In this document: piece after piece, positions 20,607 through 32,606 of the stretch
Layout: each line of letters begins with the position of its first letter
How positions within the stretch are numbered: the stretch's first letter is position 1
NCBI GenBank assembly: GCA_945859605.1
Contig: OX243817.1
Location: 33,536,790 to 33,600,789, forward strand
Direction of reading: 5' to 3'
Source of the DNA: Lumbricus rubellus
Lineage: Eukaryota; Annelida; Clitellata; Crassiclitellata; Lumbricidae
DNA: 64,000 nt
Notes under the pieces: model-generated
Databases searched by the model: none
What the model was told of the DNA's origin: nothing
The model's input: the letters and a program-made list of their open reading frames with translations, nothing else
Program-made: the position numbers and the translations under genes

Positions 20607-22229
20607 TTTATCGGTAACGTGCCTAGACTGTCGGCCGCCGATTCAGTCATGTAGGCTAATTTTAGGCCTATTTATAGTTAAAACGTCGATACACGTAGGC
20701 CTAGCAAGGTTACGTTTAGAAATAGAATTCTAGACCTAAGCACGTCTCCCTTATCAATTACATGAACGGCGAACGCGAGCAAATCAACGCACTTAGTATG
20801 CCTAGTATAGCCTAATAGTCGGTGAATTCGACGCAAAGAAGCGCGAATCTCGCACTAGGCTTAATAAGTCGATAGGTTAACCTGGGACTAGTAATATCGA
20901 ATGCTTTTTTATTCATGAAACCGCAACCTCTCAGCCAATCAGAGACCGTATTTTCTGATGCGTCACGGATGATGTATGTTAGGCTACTCTATCCGAGTAA
21001 GCAGCAGGTAGCCTATAAATCGCTAACAGGGATGCCGCTCATAGCTTTTCCCACCTAGATCTAGGTTTTCGGTCTCAACTAGGTTTCTAGTTTTTTGTCA
21101 AAATCTTAGCGTTTTTTATCACGGCTGAGAAATTTGTCAGCCAAGTCGGGTCAAATCGTTTTGGCTCCAAGAAGCCGACTTCAAGTCGACCTCAAGCCAC
21201 TTTAGGGTCAAGTGGGGTCAGATTGACTGACCAAAGTCACTCCCAGGTGTGGGCGCTATTATAGGATACGACCATAAAATGAATGAATGGAGGAATTAAG
21301 GAATGAATGAACGTAGGCCTATGCAAAATAAAATGATTTAAATCATCAAATTAATTTAATAAAAAAAATCTAATAATTAGGCCTACTAAAAGTCGTTACC
21401 GGAACAGTGTGAGTTGATGTTGATTAGAGTACGGTGAAGTTTTTCTTGATGTTCTGGCAAAGCGTACGCACGTATCTTTCTTCTATGCCGATAATGTAAT
21501 TGTCAATGAACTCTAGCAACTTGGAGCATCACTTTTATTGAATTTTATTCCTTGGCGAGATGCCAACAGAAGACATGACGTACCGCTACAAAAGTGGGAG
21601 GTTTTTCGGGATGACTGTTACAACAATATACTGCGAACCAGAACCTTAGTGTTGTTGTGTAGGCCTATTATAATACTGAACGCAGAGCGACTGGCAATGG
21701 TTAGATCGTACACGACCGTCGAACAATTCAATGACAGGCAAGAACCTATAGGCTACATACTGCTAGTAGGCTATATTACTGAGTAGTCAACTATACCTGG
21801 TAAGGTAGCCTACTAGGCCTAGCTGTCATTGTTCAAGAGAACCGACCGGGTCGCTAGGCCTATAGCGTACTAGACAGAATGAAAAGTGACGCGTGTAGGT
21901 CATAATTATAGGCCTACGTAGGCCTATTGAACCGTAGGACTGTGGGTTTACGGACGCAGTCCCGGATTTTTCCCCAGAATGCTATTATAGGCATATGAAG
22001 CATAATGGTAAAACAGAGACGATGAAAGGGAAGCTTTGTCATTGCCAGAATGATGTAGCCTATTTATGATATACTCACAGTAGGCCTATAAATAACAATA
22101 GGCCTACTTAGGCCTATATTTTAGCTCTTCCTTGATGGCGGTATTTTAATATCCTATTGACCTATTCTCCGGATGACATATGGATGGAGATCGGATGACT
22201 CGACAACGTAAGAGGATGGGCTAACATCT
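20607..22229. other. Intergenic DNA, no gene seen
   Basis: No conserved coding sequence. TAGGCCTA-type motifs are frequent. Around 21040-21250 lies a stretch with CTAGATCTAGG and repeated AGTC words that resembles fragments of the T-rich elements at 22.6 and 46.1 kb, but no ends can be paired. Confidence 0.45.
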
Positions 22230-22543
22230 GAGCCCTGCATGGGCGGAGACATAGGGAGCACAGCTTGACAGGGGAACGGTCCCCCAATGGAGGTGTTGGG
22301 GGACGGCCCGTGCATTTGTCCCCCCCCCCCAATCGTTGAGCGTCAGGACTAAAAAAAGACATCAACTGTTTTGGCGGTTAAAATATAAAATTTTCTTGAC
22401 TTCTCGGCCAGATGACTATAAAAACAATCGTCAGAATTTTGTTAGGCAAAAGATGGAAACTTTTTTGCGACACTCAGCCATTCGTCCGCCCAAAAATCTC
22501 GCGTCTTTCCTTCGGCCACTCGTTCGTTCCCCCCCCCCCCAGT

Positions 22544-23267
22544 CAGGGCCGGATTAAGGCATGTTCGGCAGCGTTGCCACTCCTTGGGTTTTTTCACAAG
22601 ATCTTGGGTTTTTTGATCCGAACTTGGGAAATGGGGTTTTTTTCCGAGGAACTTGGGTTTTTTCTTGGGTTTTTTTCGGCGCAAAAAAATCTTGGGTTTT
22701 TTTTAACTTGGGAAATGGGGGTTTTTTCGTAAAAAACTTGTGTTTTTCGGGCAAATCTTGGGTTTTTGCTTGCGAGCCGGAAATTTTTCGACATTTCCTG
22801 AAGATTTGGGCAAAATTGGACGGTAAAATGGAAATTTTTGGGGGAAATTTCGAAAAAAATTTAGGCCGGACGACTAAAAAAAAAAAAAGGTCGTCAGAAA
22901 TTTTTTGGACGAAAATTTTGAAAATTTCGGAAGATTTGGGCAACTTGGGTTTTTTCGACCGACCAACTTGGTTTTTTTTTTTTCAGAGTGGCAACGCTGA
23001 TGTTCGGCCGAACAGGGGCCCCCCCACACTTTACGGAGGCCCCCACAAATGCGGCGAAAAAAATGTTTAGGAGCAAATTTTGACGAAACGACTATTTTCC
23101 CGAAAATTTCGCCAGATGACTAAAAAAAGGTCATCAACTATTTTGGCGTATGAGATGGTATGATTTTCCCAGAAAATTTTTCCCGAAAAATTTCGCCGGA
23201 TGACTAAAAAAAGAATATCCGCAAAAATGTCCCGAACAGGGCCCCCACATTGCTTAATCTGGCCTTG
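22544..23267. mobile_element. Middle hAT-like element of the nest (level B)
   Basis: The left end CAGGGCCGGATTAAG and right end CTTAATCTGGCCTTG form the terminal inverted repeat. An exact 8-bp target duplication CCCCCAGT flanks it (22536-22543 and 23268-23275). It lies inside level A and itself contains level C. Interior motifs such as GGCCGGACGACTAAAAAAA and CATCAACTATTTTGGCG also occur in level A and near 46.3 kb. These elements therefore share an internal sequence as well as a target preference. Confidence 0.88.
22569..22999. mobile_element. Inner T-rich hAT-like element (level C)
   Basis: The ends CAGCGTTGCCACTC and GAGTGGCAACGCTG are perfect 14-bp inverted repeats. An exact 8-bp target duplication ATGTTCGG flanks them (22561-22568 and 23000-23007). 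The interior is an irregular array of CTTGGGTTTTTT-type units, about nine copies. The overlapping open frames on both strands, rich in Phe or Lys/Pro, are products of this array and not genes. Confidence 0.9.
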
Positions 23268-23305
23268 CCCCCAGTCTCCCCCCAGGTTTCGCCTATGGAG
23301 CCCTG

Positions 23306-25602
23306 CACTACACTAGCATTGATTGGACGTGGTGATAACGTTCTTCGGTCAAAAATTAATCTGGTTGCATGTTGTCTGTTAGATAGAAAGTTAACCAGCC
23401 AGTTGAATAGGCTATATTGTCAGGGATTCCAGAATTTCCAGAATTCCAGATACATTTGTGTAGTGTCTCTTAAATTTGAATTTTTATGCAACTGACGTCA
23501 TTATTGTGACTGGAACTTTTATATTTTCACTAGTGTTAGACAAATAGGCCCCTATGTCAGGATTAAAATTGTAAAACTCCATGAATATTTACTATTTATT
23601 TTCATATTTACAAAATGGGTCCCTTTTCCCGGACAAACACACAACGGACGCCCCCCCTCACCCCCCCAGAAACCCGAAAAAAATCCCCCCCTCCAAAGCA
23701 GGGGACTAGATTAAACACCGCCTTTAACATTCAGTTGGTTGATTGAGTGAATGAAAATGTGTTTCATCTGCAAAACAAAACTTGACCGACTACAGAAACC
23801 ATGACACAGAGAATCACACTTAGCAGTAAAAAAAATCTGAACTGAAATGCTAATAAAACGGTAGCAATTTTCTTTTCTAACCAACATTGCGCTTCTAATT
23901 TAAATCATCTAAATAAAGCAACAACAAAAACGCTCTTGATATTTAAAGCAGTTCTGAAGTCTGTAAAGCACAATTTATTTAGCTTTCGAGTCAATCGCCT
24001 AACTTTGCATCAAATACTTGTAGCTACTGAATCAAGCATGTGTAGAATCTTTTAATTAAATTCTCACAACTATAATTGAATCAAGCAGTAAGCCTTGAAT
24101 AACATACTGAAACTCTAAATGTTTTAGCATGCTAATCAAGCAATTAGTTTTTTGAGAGAACAATCAGCGATACTGATAGCATGTTAGCTTTCAAAGCAAT
24201 CACTCATACATTAATCTCTCACGCAAAATACTGCAACATTAAAACCATTCTGAAACCAGTTTACATTATTTGAACGACAAACTTACACTGAAATCAGTTA
24301 GTAACTAAACCGGTAACATCAATGTCTGATTATATCACATGATTTGAGAAAGCATCACTGTTGCAATTCAACTACAATTTAGAAGAAAAATTCCATAGAA
24401 AGCACCAACAGATTTCACAAAACAATACCAGACAGTAAGGCTGGATGCAAAGAGCAAACCAGCACCGCAAGCAGAGGGGTGGTTCACTTATGTGTGTGCA
24501 CCCCGTTTTGTGCTTATGACTTTCCAACTACTACAAAGGAAAGCTGAAAATGTCAAAAAACTTGATAACAACATCTCTAAAATGGCTAGAGGTTACTGCA
24601 AGCAAGCTTTTTATTGGTCAGAGATGAAAGACTATTCTGTAAATTTCTGGAAGTAGAAATCAAATACACTGAGCACTGCGAAAGAAATCTAGCAAAACTG
24701 GAGGTGTACAGAATTTAAATAAGTTGCTAAAACATGAGATCACAGCTGAATGTGAAGCTTAAATGCTCGAGTGCAGAATTATTTATTGTACACTATTAAA
24801 ACTAATTCTATTTAATGTCAAAAAACATATGAAATTATAGACATGAAATTATTTAACTCAAATTCCATAAAATGTTCTCCAATTGTTTACATCTACTGAA
24901 AAAGCAATGCCAGTTACAATAATGGAATATATTGCAATCATTATGTATTATTACCGATTGCTAGGTTTTCCTATATGGCAAGCAAGCACAATATTACACT
25001 CGTTATACACAGTATTACACACATATCAGCAATATTCAGCATACATTATTGTAAATATGGTATCAATTGAAATTAATGCCAAATCTGTGGTAAGTGCACA
25101 GAAAAGCAAAATAGTGTTCATTTCATAGCAAGGCCCCTAAATAATATCTAGCATGACTTTTAACATCTTGAAGCATCTTTTACTCATCAGATCCCTCCAG
25201 GATGTTTTAAAATGGAACGAAAATAACTATAGGAACTTTAACTGGCTGAAGCTGGACCTGCTTGGTGGGAGTTTCAATAGTTTGTATGTTCATTCAAAAG
25301 GTTTAGTTCCATGTTTTCTTCTTGGTAGTTCAATGGTTGTTTCTGAGCAGCTTCTAGTCTATTTACAGCTGTTGGTTGTACTTGACATCACACATTTGGT
25401 TTCCGATAGTTCCTATGCTATTCTAAGACTTGATCTCCAGGTCTGTTTCAAATAGCTACTGTGATATCCAAAGCCTTTGGTTACACTGCATCGTCATAGG
25501 ACTTTAGAAGCCTTTGGTTCTAGGTGTCGTTCTGGATGGTCCTATGACGTTCTGTATCCATGGTCCATGCTTGGATACAGATAATCTATGGCTATTTCTT
25601 GA
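23306..25602. other. AT-rich 3' flank of the F-box gene
   Basis: No coding homology. It lies downstream of the minus-strand F-box stop codon, so an unknown part is likely 3' UTR. An AATAAA on the minus strand near 24780 is one candidate polyadenylation signal. C-runs near 23640-23700 look like debris from hAT-type elements. Confidence 0.4.
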
Positions 25603-28600
25603 TCACATAGTTTGTTCTGAAGCTTTAGCTGCTAGATTGGTTTCCAGATGGTCTTCAACTACTTCAGAAGTTATTGTCTTCAATTCTGCCTCCATAGACC
25701 CTTCACTTTTCTCATCAGTCATTGTCTCCAATTTTGATTCCAGAGAGTCTTGAAGCGGTTCTGAAGTTTTTGTTTCCAGCTTCAGTACAAAAGATTCTGT
25801 AAATGTTTCTGAACTTAACGTCTCCGGCTTTGGTTCCTGATAGTCTTCAAACTGTTCTGAAGTATTTGTCTCCAGCTTTGGTTCCAAGAAATCTTCAAAC
25901 GCTTCTAAATCTTCAATTACCATTCTTGGTTCCAGTGACTCTCCAAACTGCTCTGAAGTTTCTATTTCAAGATCTTCGTCCGGAGTGTCTCGAAACTGCT
26001 CTGAGCACGACTGTGCGAATGACTTCAATGCACGCTTGTACCCTGAGAACCCACTCTTCCCAATCTCGTTGACATACAGGTGATCCAACACTTCTGCTCC
26101 AGGCATTCGTGAACTGCTGTCTTCACATTGGATGGATTGTGGATTGAACTCTGGATACATTTTCTGCAGAATCCTCTCAGCCTCAAGATTCCTGTAGACA
26201 TCTTCAGAGATGCTCAGACAGCAGAGCTGGAACGGCTGGCTTCGTGGTTCAGCCATCACGTTAAAAGGACAGACCTTGAGATGCTCCGAAACGCTTGGTG
26301 ATTCCTCGAAACGCCACTCAGTACAGGGTGTGAAAGCACTGCTGAATAGCCATCTCTGTCAAAACAAACAATAACTTTAACGTCATCATCATAATTTTAT
26401 GTTAGTATCAATCAGTAACATTAACACAGAAGTGTCTTAAAATTTAATTTCCCCGACCACAGCATAATTTTTACATCAAGAAATTCAATACCTTTCTAAG
26501 CTCAATTACTCATACTGAATGTTTTGAGTCCCCTACTTATCTAAAGAAAGTTACATGTTGTTGAGCTACGCTCTTAAAGAAATTTAGAATGTTTCTTACA
26601 AATCTTCTACATTTTTCAAGCACCACTAACAGATTTTTAGTATTAACTTAGCAATTTAAAATCTGCACGAATTAGGGTTTTGGGTTGGTTCACAAGCAGA
26701 TCACAGAGATTCAAATTTACAGAAAAGAGCTACTGCACTATCAAGGCAGAAGCAATCTTAAACGGTGTTGTTGAGAATGACGGAGAGGAATTGGGACAAC
26801 AGTTTCAGAAATAAGTAATTGCGACAGTTCAGCATCATAGAAACCTTGAAAGTTTAATTCAGCGTGTATTTCATTTTAAAATTATTTCTTTCAAGACAAC
26901 AAAATATAATTTCACTAAATGGCTTGCATAATAATTAAAATGAATTAGTTTTCAGAAAGAATCGCGGCAGCTCACCATCCTTGGCAGTCCAATTCAAAAT
27001 TAATTTTATATCAAAATTTTATTTTCAAAGACCACACAATATTATTATTAATTATTATTATTATTATTAATTATTATGACTTCTTTAAACGGTTCGCATG
27101 ATAATTAAAACGAATGAGTTGAGCACTCTGAGTTAGCTGACCTGATATGTTACTTGCCAGCTGGATCCACTGTCAAACTGCTTCTTCTCCCATTCCTGGA
27201 TCACGATGCCACGGTGTTCGACGATGCTTCTGCAAACTTCACGGAGAAAGTGGGATGTCATCGCAAGGTTGCAGAGGCTGAAGGAGTCAAGGCAGCGAGC
27301 GATGTGCTGGATAACCTCAAAGGGCAACATGCGCAACAAAAGCGATTCATCAAGGCATTGTATGTCAGAGCTACTGGTCATGCTATCTCGGTCCAATGAC
27401 GCACCACGAATATCTTTCGTGCTGGAGTAAGAATCTCGAGAAACACTTGCCCTTGTATCCCTGGACAAGCCGGAACAAGAGGGGAAGACATCCGCAGTGT
27501 TTTCAGCAATAGCACCCTTCTTGCTTTCTGTTTCGAACTTACACGGGTCATCAGAAGAAGGGGAAACAGCACGATCATTGTTGCGTTTGTGGTTGTCAGC
27601 GATAGTGTCTTTGATCTGTGCCGTAACATCTCTCTCACCAGTAAACTCCATCTGACTAGAAGATTCACGTTGCAACAACTCATCGTCTTTTGCGTAGGAT
27701 CTTCGTTTGATGTTCACAGCAGAGTCGTAATCTTTCGAAGTATAGATTTCAGGCGTTGCCTCCTTCTGTGCCTGCGCTCGAGACGGTCTTTCACAAAATT
27801 CACCGAGTGACGCCGCGTGATGCGACGAATTGGGACGCAAACCGAAACAATCGACCTCAGAGTTGTAGAGAACAGTGCCATTGGCCGGGTTAAGCCTTCG
27901 TGTGGAGTAGGTGCAACCGTAGCACGCAAGCGGGCAGCGCGCCTCAATCCAGCCGCTCAGACCTCCGTGAATGTCGCTGTGCACGTTCTTGAAGTGCCAC
28001 GGGTACTCGTCCCTACGAAAGTTCTGGGCGCAGAGGAAGGTGTACATGGATCGGGGTTTAGCCTGGTAGCGTGTAATCGACTCTAGGTTCAGGTCGAGGG
28101 CAAGGATCTGCTGAAGCGTGAGTGGAGGTGGAATTGTTGGTGGTGGAACGACAGAACTGCCGTGGTACTCCTTGGGTAGATCGACCACAACGGTGCCTGG
28201 ATTGGCAATTGTCCCACCTGTTGGTGGAAGAAAAACCACTGCGTTGTGATGGTTCAAACTGGAGACACAGGCGACGTCAATACCGAGGAACACGAGGTCA
28301 GGTAGAAACTCCAGTGATTCAGATGAATCCGTCATCGTCGCCTGGCAGTCGTTCGATTCTCCATTTGGTAATTCACTTCCACCTTTTCCAGCATTCGTTG
28401 ATCTGTCCGCATTGACCAGTACCTCACTAGCAGCAGCAACTGCGGAGCCAGAATTATTCTCAAGGACAGACAAGGACCTGCTTTCATCAAGAGAGGGAGT
28501 CTTGTCTGTTAAAGACGAATTAAGCAGCACAGACTCGTGAACAACAGAAGCACCGTCGTCGTTAGTTTTGCAGTCAACAGAATTGGTGAATGAGCTACCG

Positions 28601-30192
28601 AGCAAATGAGAACCATTACTTCTTGTCAAGTCAACATTGGAGGTAGTTAGGGCTAGGAAGAATTTACTCAACTGCTCCGATGAAATCACATTTTCCAAAG
28701 AAGAACCAGAGGCAACCGCTTGATCAGCCACACGCAACATGTCAGGAGGAACTTGTTCTGGTCGTTCAAGTTTTTCACAACTATTTTCAATGTCAGAGAA
28801 GGTTTTAATTCTTTCAGTTTCAAGTTGTTTAATATGTCCACTGTCGGAGGTAATACCAGCTGAAGAGACACTACCTTCTAAAATATCACCAACCAAACTA
28901 ATTGATTCCACTTGATCAAAATTGCTGTAGGCTTTTTCAGGTGCACCGGTCTGTACACAAGACGATGCTGATCCAAAATCACTTGAGATCTTATCACTCA
29001 AGGCACCGGCAAGTTTCACATCCATTTCCACATCTGAAACTCTTTCATTTTCATCTGCTGTCTTAACCGTCTTATCAGCCATTGATGAAACAAAGACGGT
29101 GTGTACACTATGAAATTCTGTTCCACATGTAGAGCCTTCAGTTGTTTTCTTCTCAAGACACTCGTCCACTGTGCCACGCTCTTCTGATGCTTCATCGCCA
29201 AGCTTAGACAAATGCGTAGGTCTGTTAACTAAGGCAAACTCACCTGCATTGAAAGTGTTAATATCACCACCTGCTAAGCTAGGAACACCGTTACTACTAC
29301 AAACATGTCCTTCACCAACTGGCAAACCAACCATATCACAGCCTTCAAGATGCTTAACAGACGCAGAGACCATATCCTTCTGATCAAAACCGCTGCAGGA
29401 AGTCGTTCGACCGCTTTCGAAAGCGCTTTTGTCAGCGTTCTCCGACCCATTTCTTTCTCGCACCTGTGCATCCAACGCGTCAAGATGCAGACTCCCAGAA
29501 TCCGTTTTAAAAAGCTCCTTGCAGATGGACCTCTGCAGACCAGGCGGATCTCTCGACAAATCCCACGGCGCATCACCACTACCACCGTCCTCGTCTGACG
29601 TTACACCAGTCGCATCCATTGAACCCCCGCCTTCGACGTACGAGCTATGGCTGCTCGTCAAAGGCACCGCAGGAAATCGCTCAGTGAGTCGATTTCGAAG
29701 CGACCTCCGAACCCGTCTCGGCGCCTTCATCGCCTCGTACAGTATCCGCTGGTCGCGCATCGCCAGAGCGACGTCCAGCTGACCGTATCGCGCGTGCAGG
29801 TTCTTCTGCGCGAACGGCACTCGTTCCTGGCGCTCCCTTGAGAACACGGGCCAACGGTTCCACTCCATCGTGCAGTAGACGACGCTTGCAGGGCACGTTG
29901 CCAGGTGTTGCCCTCGTTCGGAGCGACGCATGCTCTGCTTGCAACCGTAGAACGCGTTGACGCACGGCACGATCTCCTTGCCGCACAGCTCCTTGTGTTC
30001 GTTGGCTTTGCACGAGTGAAACACTGCGCCGCATGAGAGGGGACAGTGCATAGGACTGCAGGACTTTTTAGACTTATATTGGCATTTGATTTTGTAGCAT
30101 CCATTGCAGTGGGCGTGATCTGTTTCGCCTTCATTCTCAGGCACATCATCTCGGCTGTCCTTCCAGTAATTTCGGTTTTGTGACCACTGCAT
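25603..30192 (-). CDS. FBXO30: F-box protein of the FBXO30/FBXO40 family, two coding exons
   Basis: Probable substrate receptor of an SCF-type ubiquitin ligase. Exon 1 (30192-27142) ends TATCAG before GTCAGC. Exon 2 (26355-25603) follows TTGTTTTGACAG. Joined in phase 0 they give about 1267 residues. Residues 29-118 form the TRAF-type zinc-binding head (HCNGCYKIKC, CGAVFHSCKANEHKELC, CPASVVYCTMEWNRWP). About 695-790 is the second conserved block (RYQAKPRSMYTF, HFKNVHSDIHGG, CPLACYGCTYS). About 950-1000 is the F-box (MLPFEVIQHIARCLDSFSLC). Across the splice the protein reads GSSWQVTYQ|RWLFSSAFTPC, matching the family's WRFSTAFCSVNEW block and EHLKVCPFN, which confirms the intron. Vertebrate relatives end soon after that block. 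Here a tail of 16-residue repeats follows. The Ser/Asp-rich middle is unstructured. The symbol denotes family membership; FBXO30 and FBXO40 cannot be separated from this sequence. Confidence 0.93.
25606..26019 (-). repeat. 48-bp coding tandem repeat in the F-box protein tail
   Basis: The last roughly 138 residues of the F-box protein fall into a 16-residue register. A degenerate first unit (SCSEQFRDTPDED) is followed by seven full units: LEIETSEQFGESLEPR, MVIEDLEAFEDFLEPK, LETNTSEQFEDYQEPK, PETLSSETFTESFVLK, LETKTSEPLQDSLESK, LETMTDEKSEGSMEAE and LKTITSEVVEDHLETN. A truncated LAAKASEQTM ends the protein. The consensus is L-E-T-x-T-S-E-x-F-x-D-x-L-E-P-K. The tail is strongly acidic and probably helical. 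Confidence 0.93.
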
Positions 30193-31800
30193 CGGAAAGA
30201 AATGCGCATTTGCAGAATTAAATTATGTTAGGCAACATGTAAAATATAATAGGTAAATGTGTCTAACTGCTTTAACATGTTTCTTTATAGGTATCTATTA
30301 TTAGCACTGTGGAGTAAATATACAAGAGTGTACCACTTTGCACAATGTATATTTATTAAGTACTTACAAACATATATATTTGGTTGCATATAGCCTACAT
30401 GAGGGCTAGTATTTCCAATTGCACTTGCCACAACATTGCTGTAGAAAATTCTGGAAAAGTCCATTTAATTAACTACCCATTGTAGCATTATTTTTCATCG
30501 ATCCAACTTCTATTTAAACAAGAATTCTTTCCATTGATCCCCCTTCCATTTAAGCAAGAAATCTTGTAAACATTCCAACCTACTTTGTAAAGCATAAATT
30601 GTTTTTTCATCAACGCAACTTCTAGTTAACAAAGTTATAATATTTCATAAATCCAGCTGTAATTTAGTAAGATTGCTTTCATCAATCCCACTTCTCACTT
30701 CTATTCAGGCAAAAATCACTTTAATCAATCAGCCTTCCATTGTTATTAGTACCTCGTAACTTAATATGTTTAGATTAAAATGCTTGCAATTAAACTTAGT
30801 TTAGGCGCTGAAGAAATATGCGAAGTTAAATCGTCAAGATCAAAGGCAAGCGAACGGCGAGTTGCAATCGGTCATAAGGCACTGGCGTCAACCAAAAAAT
30901 CAATTATATGTGCTTAACCGTGAACATACCATGGCGATCCTGTTTAGAGTAATTTATTAGGAAGTCTGTCATAAGTCATAACAGAGATAATTAGCTTTTT
31001 ATAACGACTTATTGGATCGGCCATAGATCTACCGTGATAACGCCTTCATTGAATCTTCGCAATGACTTGTGCATCACCTGGCGCTACCCATTAAGTCGCA
31101 CCGGGTTAAGTAAGAAGTTTAAATTCTGACCTTTTTGAATTCCGAACATCAGCGATGTTTTGAAAAGTAACATCAAAGTTCTTAATGTCTTCGGAGGCTC
31201 TAAAGTCTTTGGTAATATCACAGAATAAATAACATATTTTATTTTATACTACTGTAATGCTAATGATTAAAAATTGCACCAAACTTCTAGCGAACTATTT
31301 TCGCCTACAAGTAAAGTGAGTAAATAAGTAAGTAGATCTCTGTGATTCTTTCAACTGCTTGCCACATTTTGGTGTAGGGCAGAGGTGTAGGGCATATAGA
31401 CTATATTTTGCAGGTCATAACGAAAGCGTTTAGAAATCATAAACCATTCTTGAAAAAAACATCCAAATTACATGCCCATGATCTCCGTGCTAATTGGTAG
31501 GCAAGTAAGCTATCTTATAGGTAGCCCAATAGCTTACGATCTGTCGAATGAACAAGAATTTGTGACACATATCCCAAAGTCTAGGCTCCAATAATTATTA
31601 TTAGTTTCTAACTCGATAATAATTATCTTCAAGCCCTTACCTTGCAAGAATCTTGCTGTATTACGTGCGATATGTGACAGGCCCTAACATTAGCATAAGT
31701 AATGAAAACCAAAGCCGTGTATAGGATGAAAACAAACCAAAGTTGTGATAACTCCTTTGGCGCAATTACTCATTTTTCAGTGGCAACGTTTGAAGAGCAG
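30193..31800. repeat. Upstream region of the F-box gene with a diverged CCAGCTTC satellite
   Basis: The promoter and 5' UTR of the F-box gene should lie here; no core element is obvious. At about 30480-30760 lies a degenerate tandem array with TCAATCC(A/C)CTTC units. It is the same satellite found inside the elements at 6.8, 7.5 and 49.6 kb, but with no clear terminal repeats. Nothing else is recognisable up to the minisatellite. Confidence 0.55.
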
Positions 31801-32606
31801 ACAAGGCATTCCCCGAAACAGCAGTGGTTCTTCCTTAGTCGCCTCTTACGACATGCATGAAGGCACATCGGTCCAATTCTTTCCCCGAAACCGAAGGGGC
31901 TCTTCCTTAGTCGCCTCTTACGACATGCATGAAGGCACATCGGTCCAATTCTTTCCCCGAAACCGAAGGGGCTCTTCCTTAGTCGCCTCTTACGACATGC
32001 ATGAAGGTCATCGGTCCAATTCTTACCCCGAAACCGCAGGAGTTCTTCCTTAGTCGCCTCTTACGACATGCATGAAGGCACATCGGTCCAATTCTTTCCC
32101 CGGAACCGAAGGGGCTCTTCCTTAGTCGCCTCTTACGACATGCATGAAGGCACATCGGTCCAATTCTTTCCCCGGAACCGAAGGGGCTCTTCCTTAGTCG
32201 CCTCTTACGACATGCATGAAGGCACATCGGTCCAATTCTTTCCCCGGAACCGAAGGGGTTCTTCCTTAGTCGCCACTTACGACATGCATGAAGACGCATC
32301 GGTCCAATTCTTTCCCCAGAACCGCAGGGGCTCTTCGATCCTTATTCGCCACTTACGACATGCATGAAGACGCATTGGTCCAATTCTTTCCCCAGAACCA
32401 CAGGGGCTCTTCGATCCTTATTCGCCACTTACGACATGCATGAAGACGCATCGGTCCAATTCTTTTCCCAGAACCGCAGGGGCTCTTCGATCCTTATTCG
32501 CCACTTACGACATGCATGAAGACGCATCGGTCCAATTCTTTCCCCAGAACCGCAGGGGCTCTTCGATCCTTAGTCGCCACTTACGACATGCATGAAGACG
32601 CCGTCC
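31801..32606. repeat. Eleven-copy 72/76-bp minisatellite
   Basis: The word GACATGCATGAAG occurs at 31850, 31922, 31994, 32065, 32137, 32209, 32281, 32357, 32433, 32509 and 32585. Spacing is about 72 bp (one 71) for the first six intervals and exactly 76 bp for the last four. The 76-bp units carry an extra GATC (CTCTTCGATCCTTA) and read TCGCCACTTACGAC rather than TCGCCTCTTACGAC. Core words are CGGTCCAATTCTTTCCCC and CTTAGTCGCCTCTTACGAC. It is open in several frames on both strands because the unit contains few stops. That does not make it a gene. Confidence 0.97.

Larger units (their letters stand above)
22238..23297. mobile_element. Outer hAT-like element of a three-level nest (level A)
   Basis: The left end CATGGGCGGAG and right end CGCCTATG form short imperfect inverted termini. 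They are flanked by an exact 8-bp direct repeat GAGCCCTG (22230-22237 and 23298-23305). Only about 336 bases belong to this element. The rest is level B (22544-23267), inserted 30 bases from the right end. No transposase. Its ends resemble solo ends at about 9676 and 38369. Confidence 0.75.

Noticed and set aside
22412..23076. Phe-rich and Lys/Pro-rich frames at 22.4-23.1 kb
   Set aside because: Products of the CTTGGGTTTTTT array in the nested MITE.
31745..32367. Repetitive open frames on both strands, and a CRISPR-like look of regular repeats
   Set aside because: The repeat is a head-to-tail 72/76-bp minisatellite without unique spacers, in an animal genome. The open frames reflect few stops in the unit.
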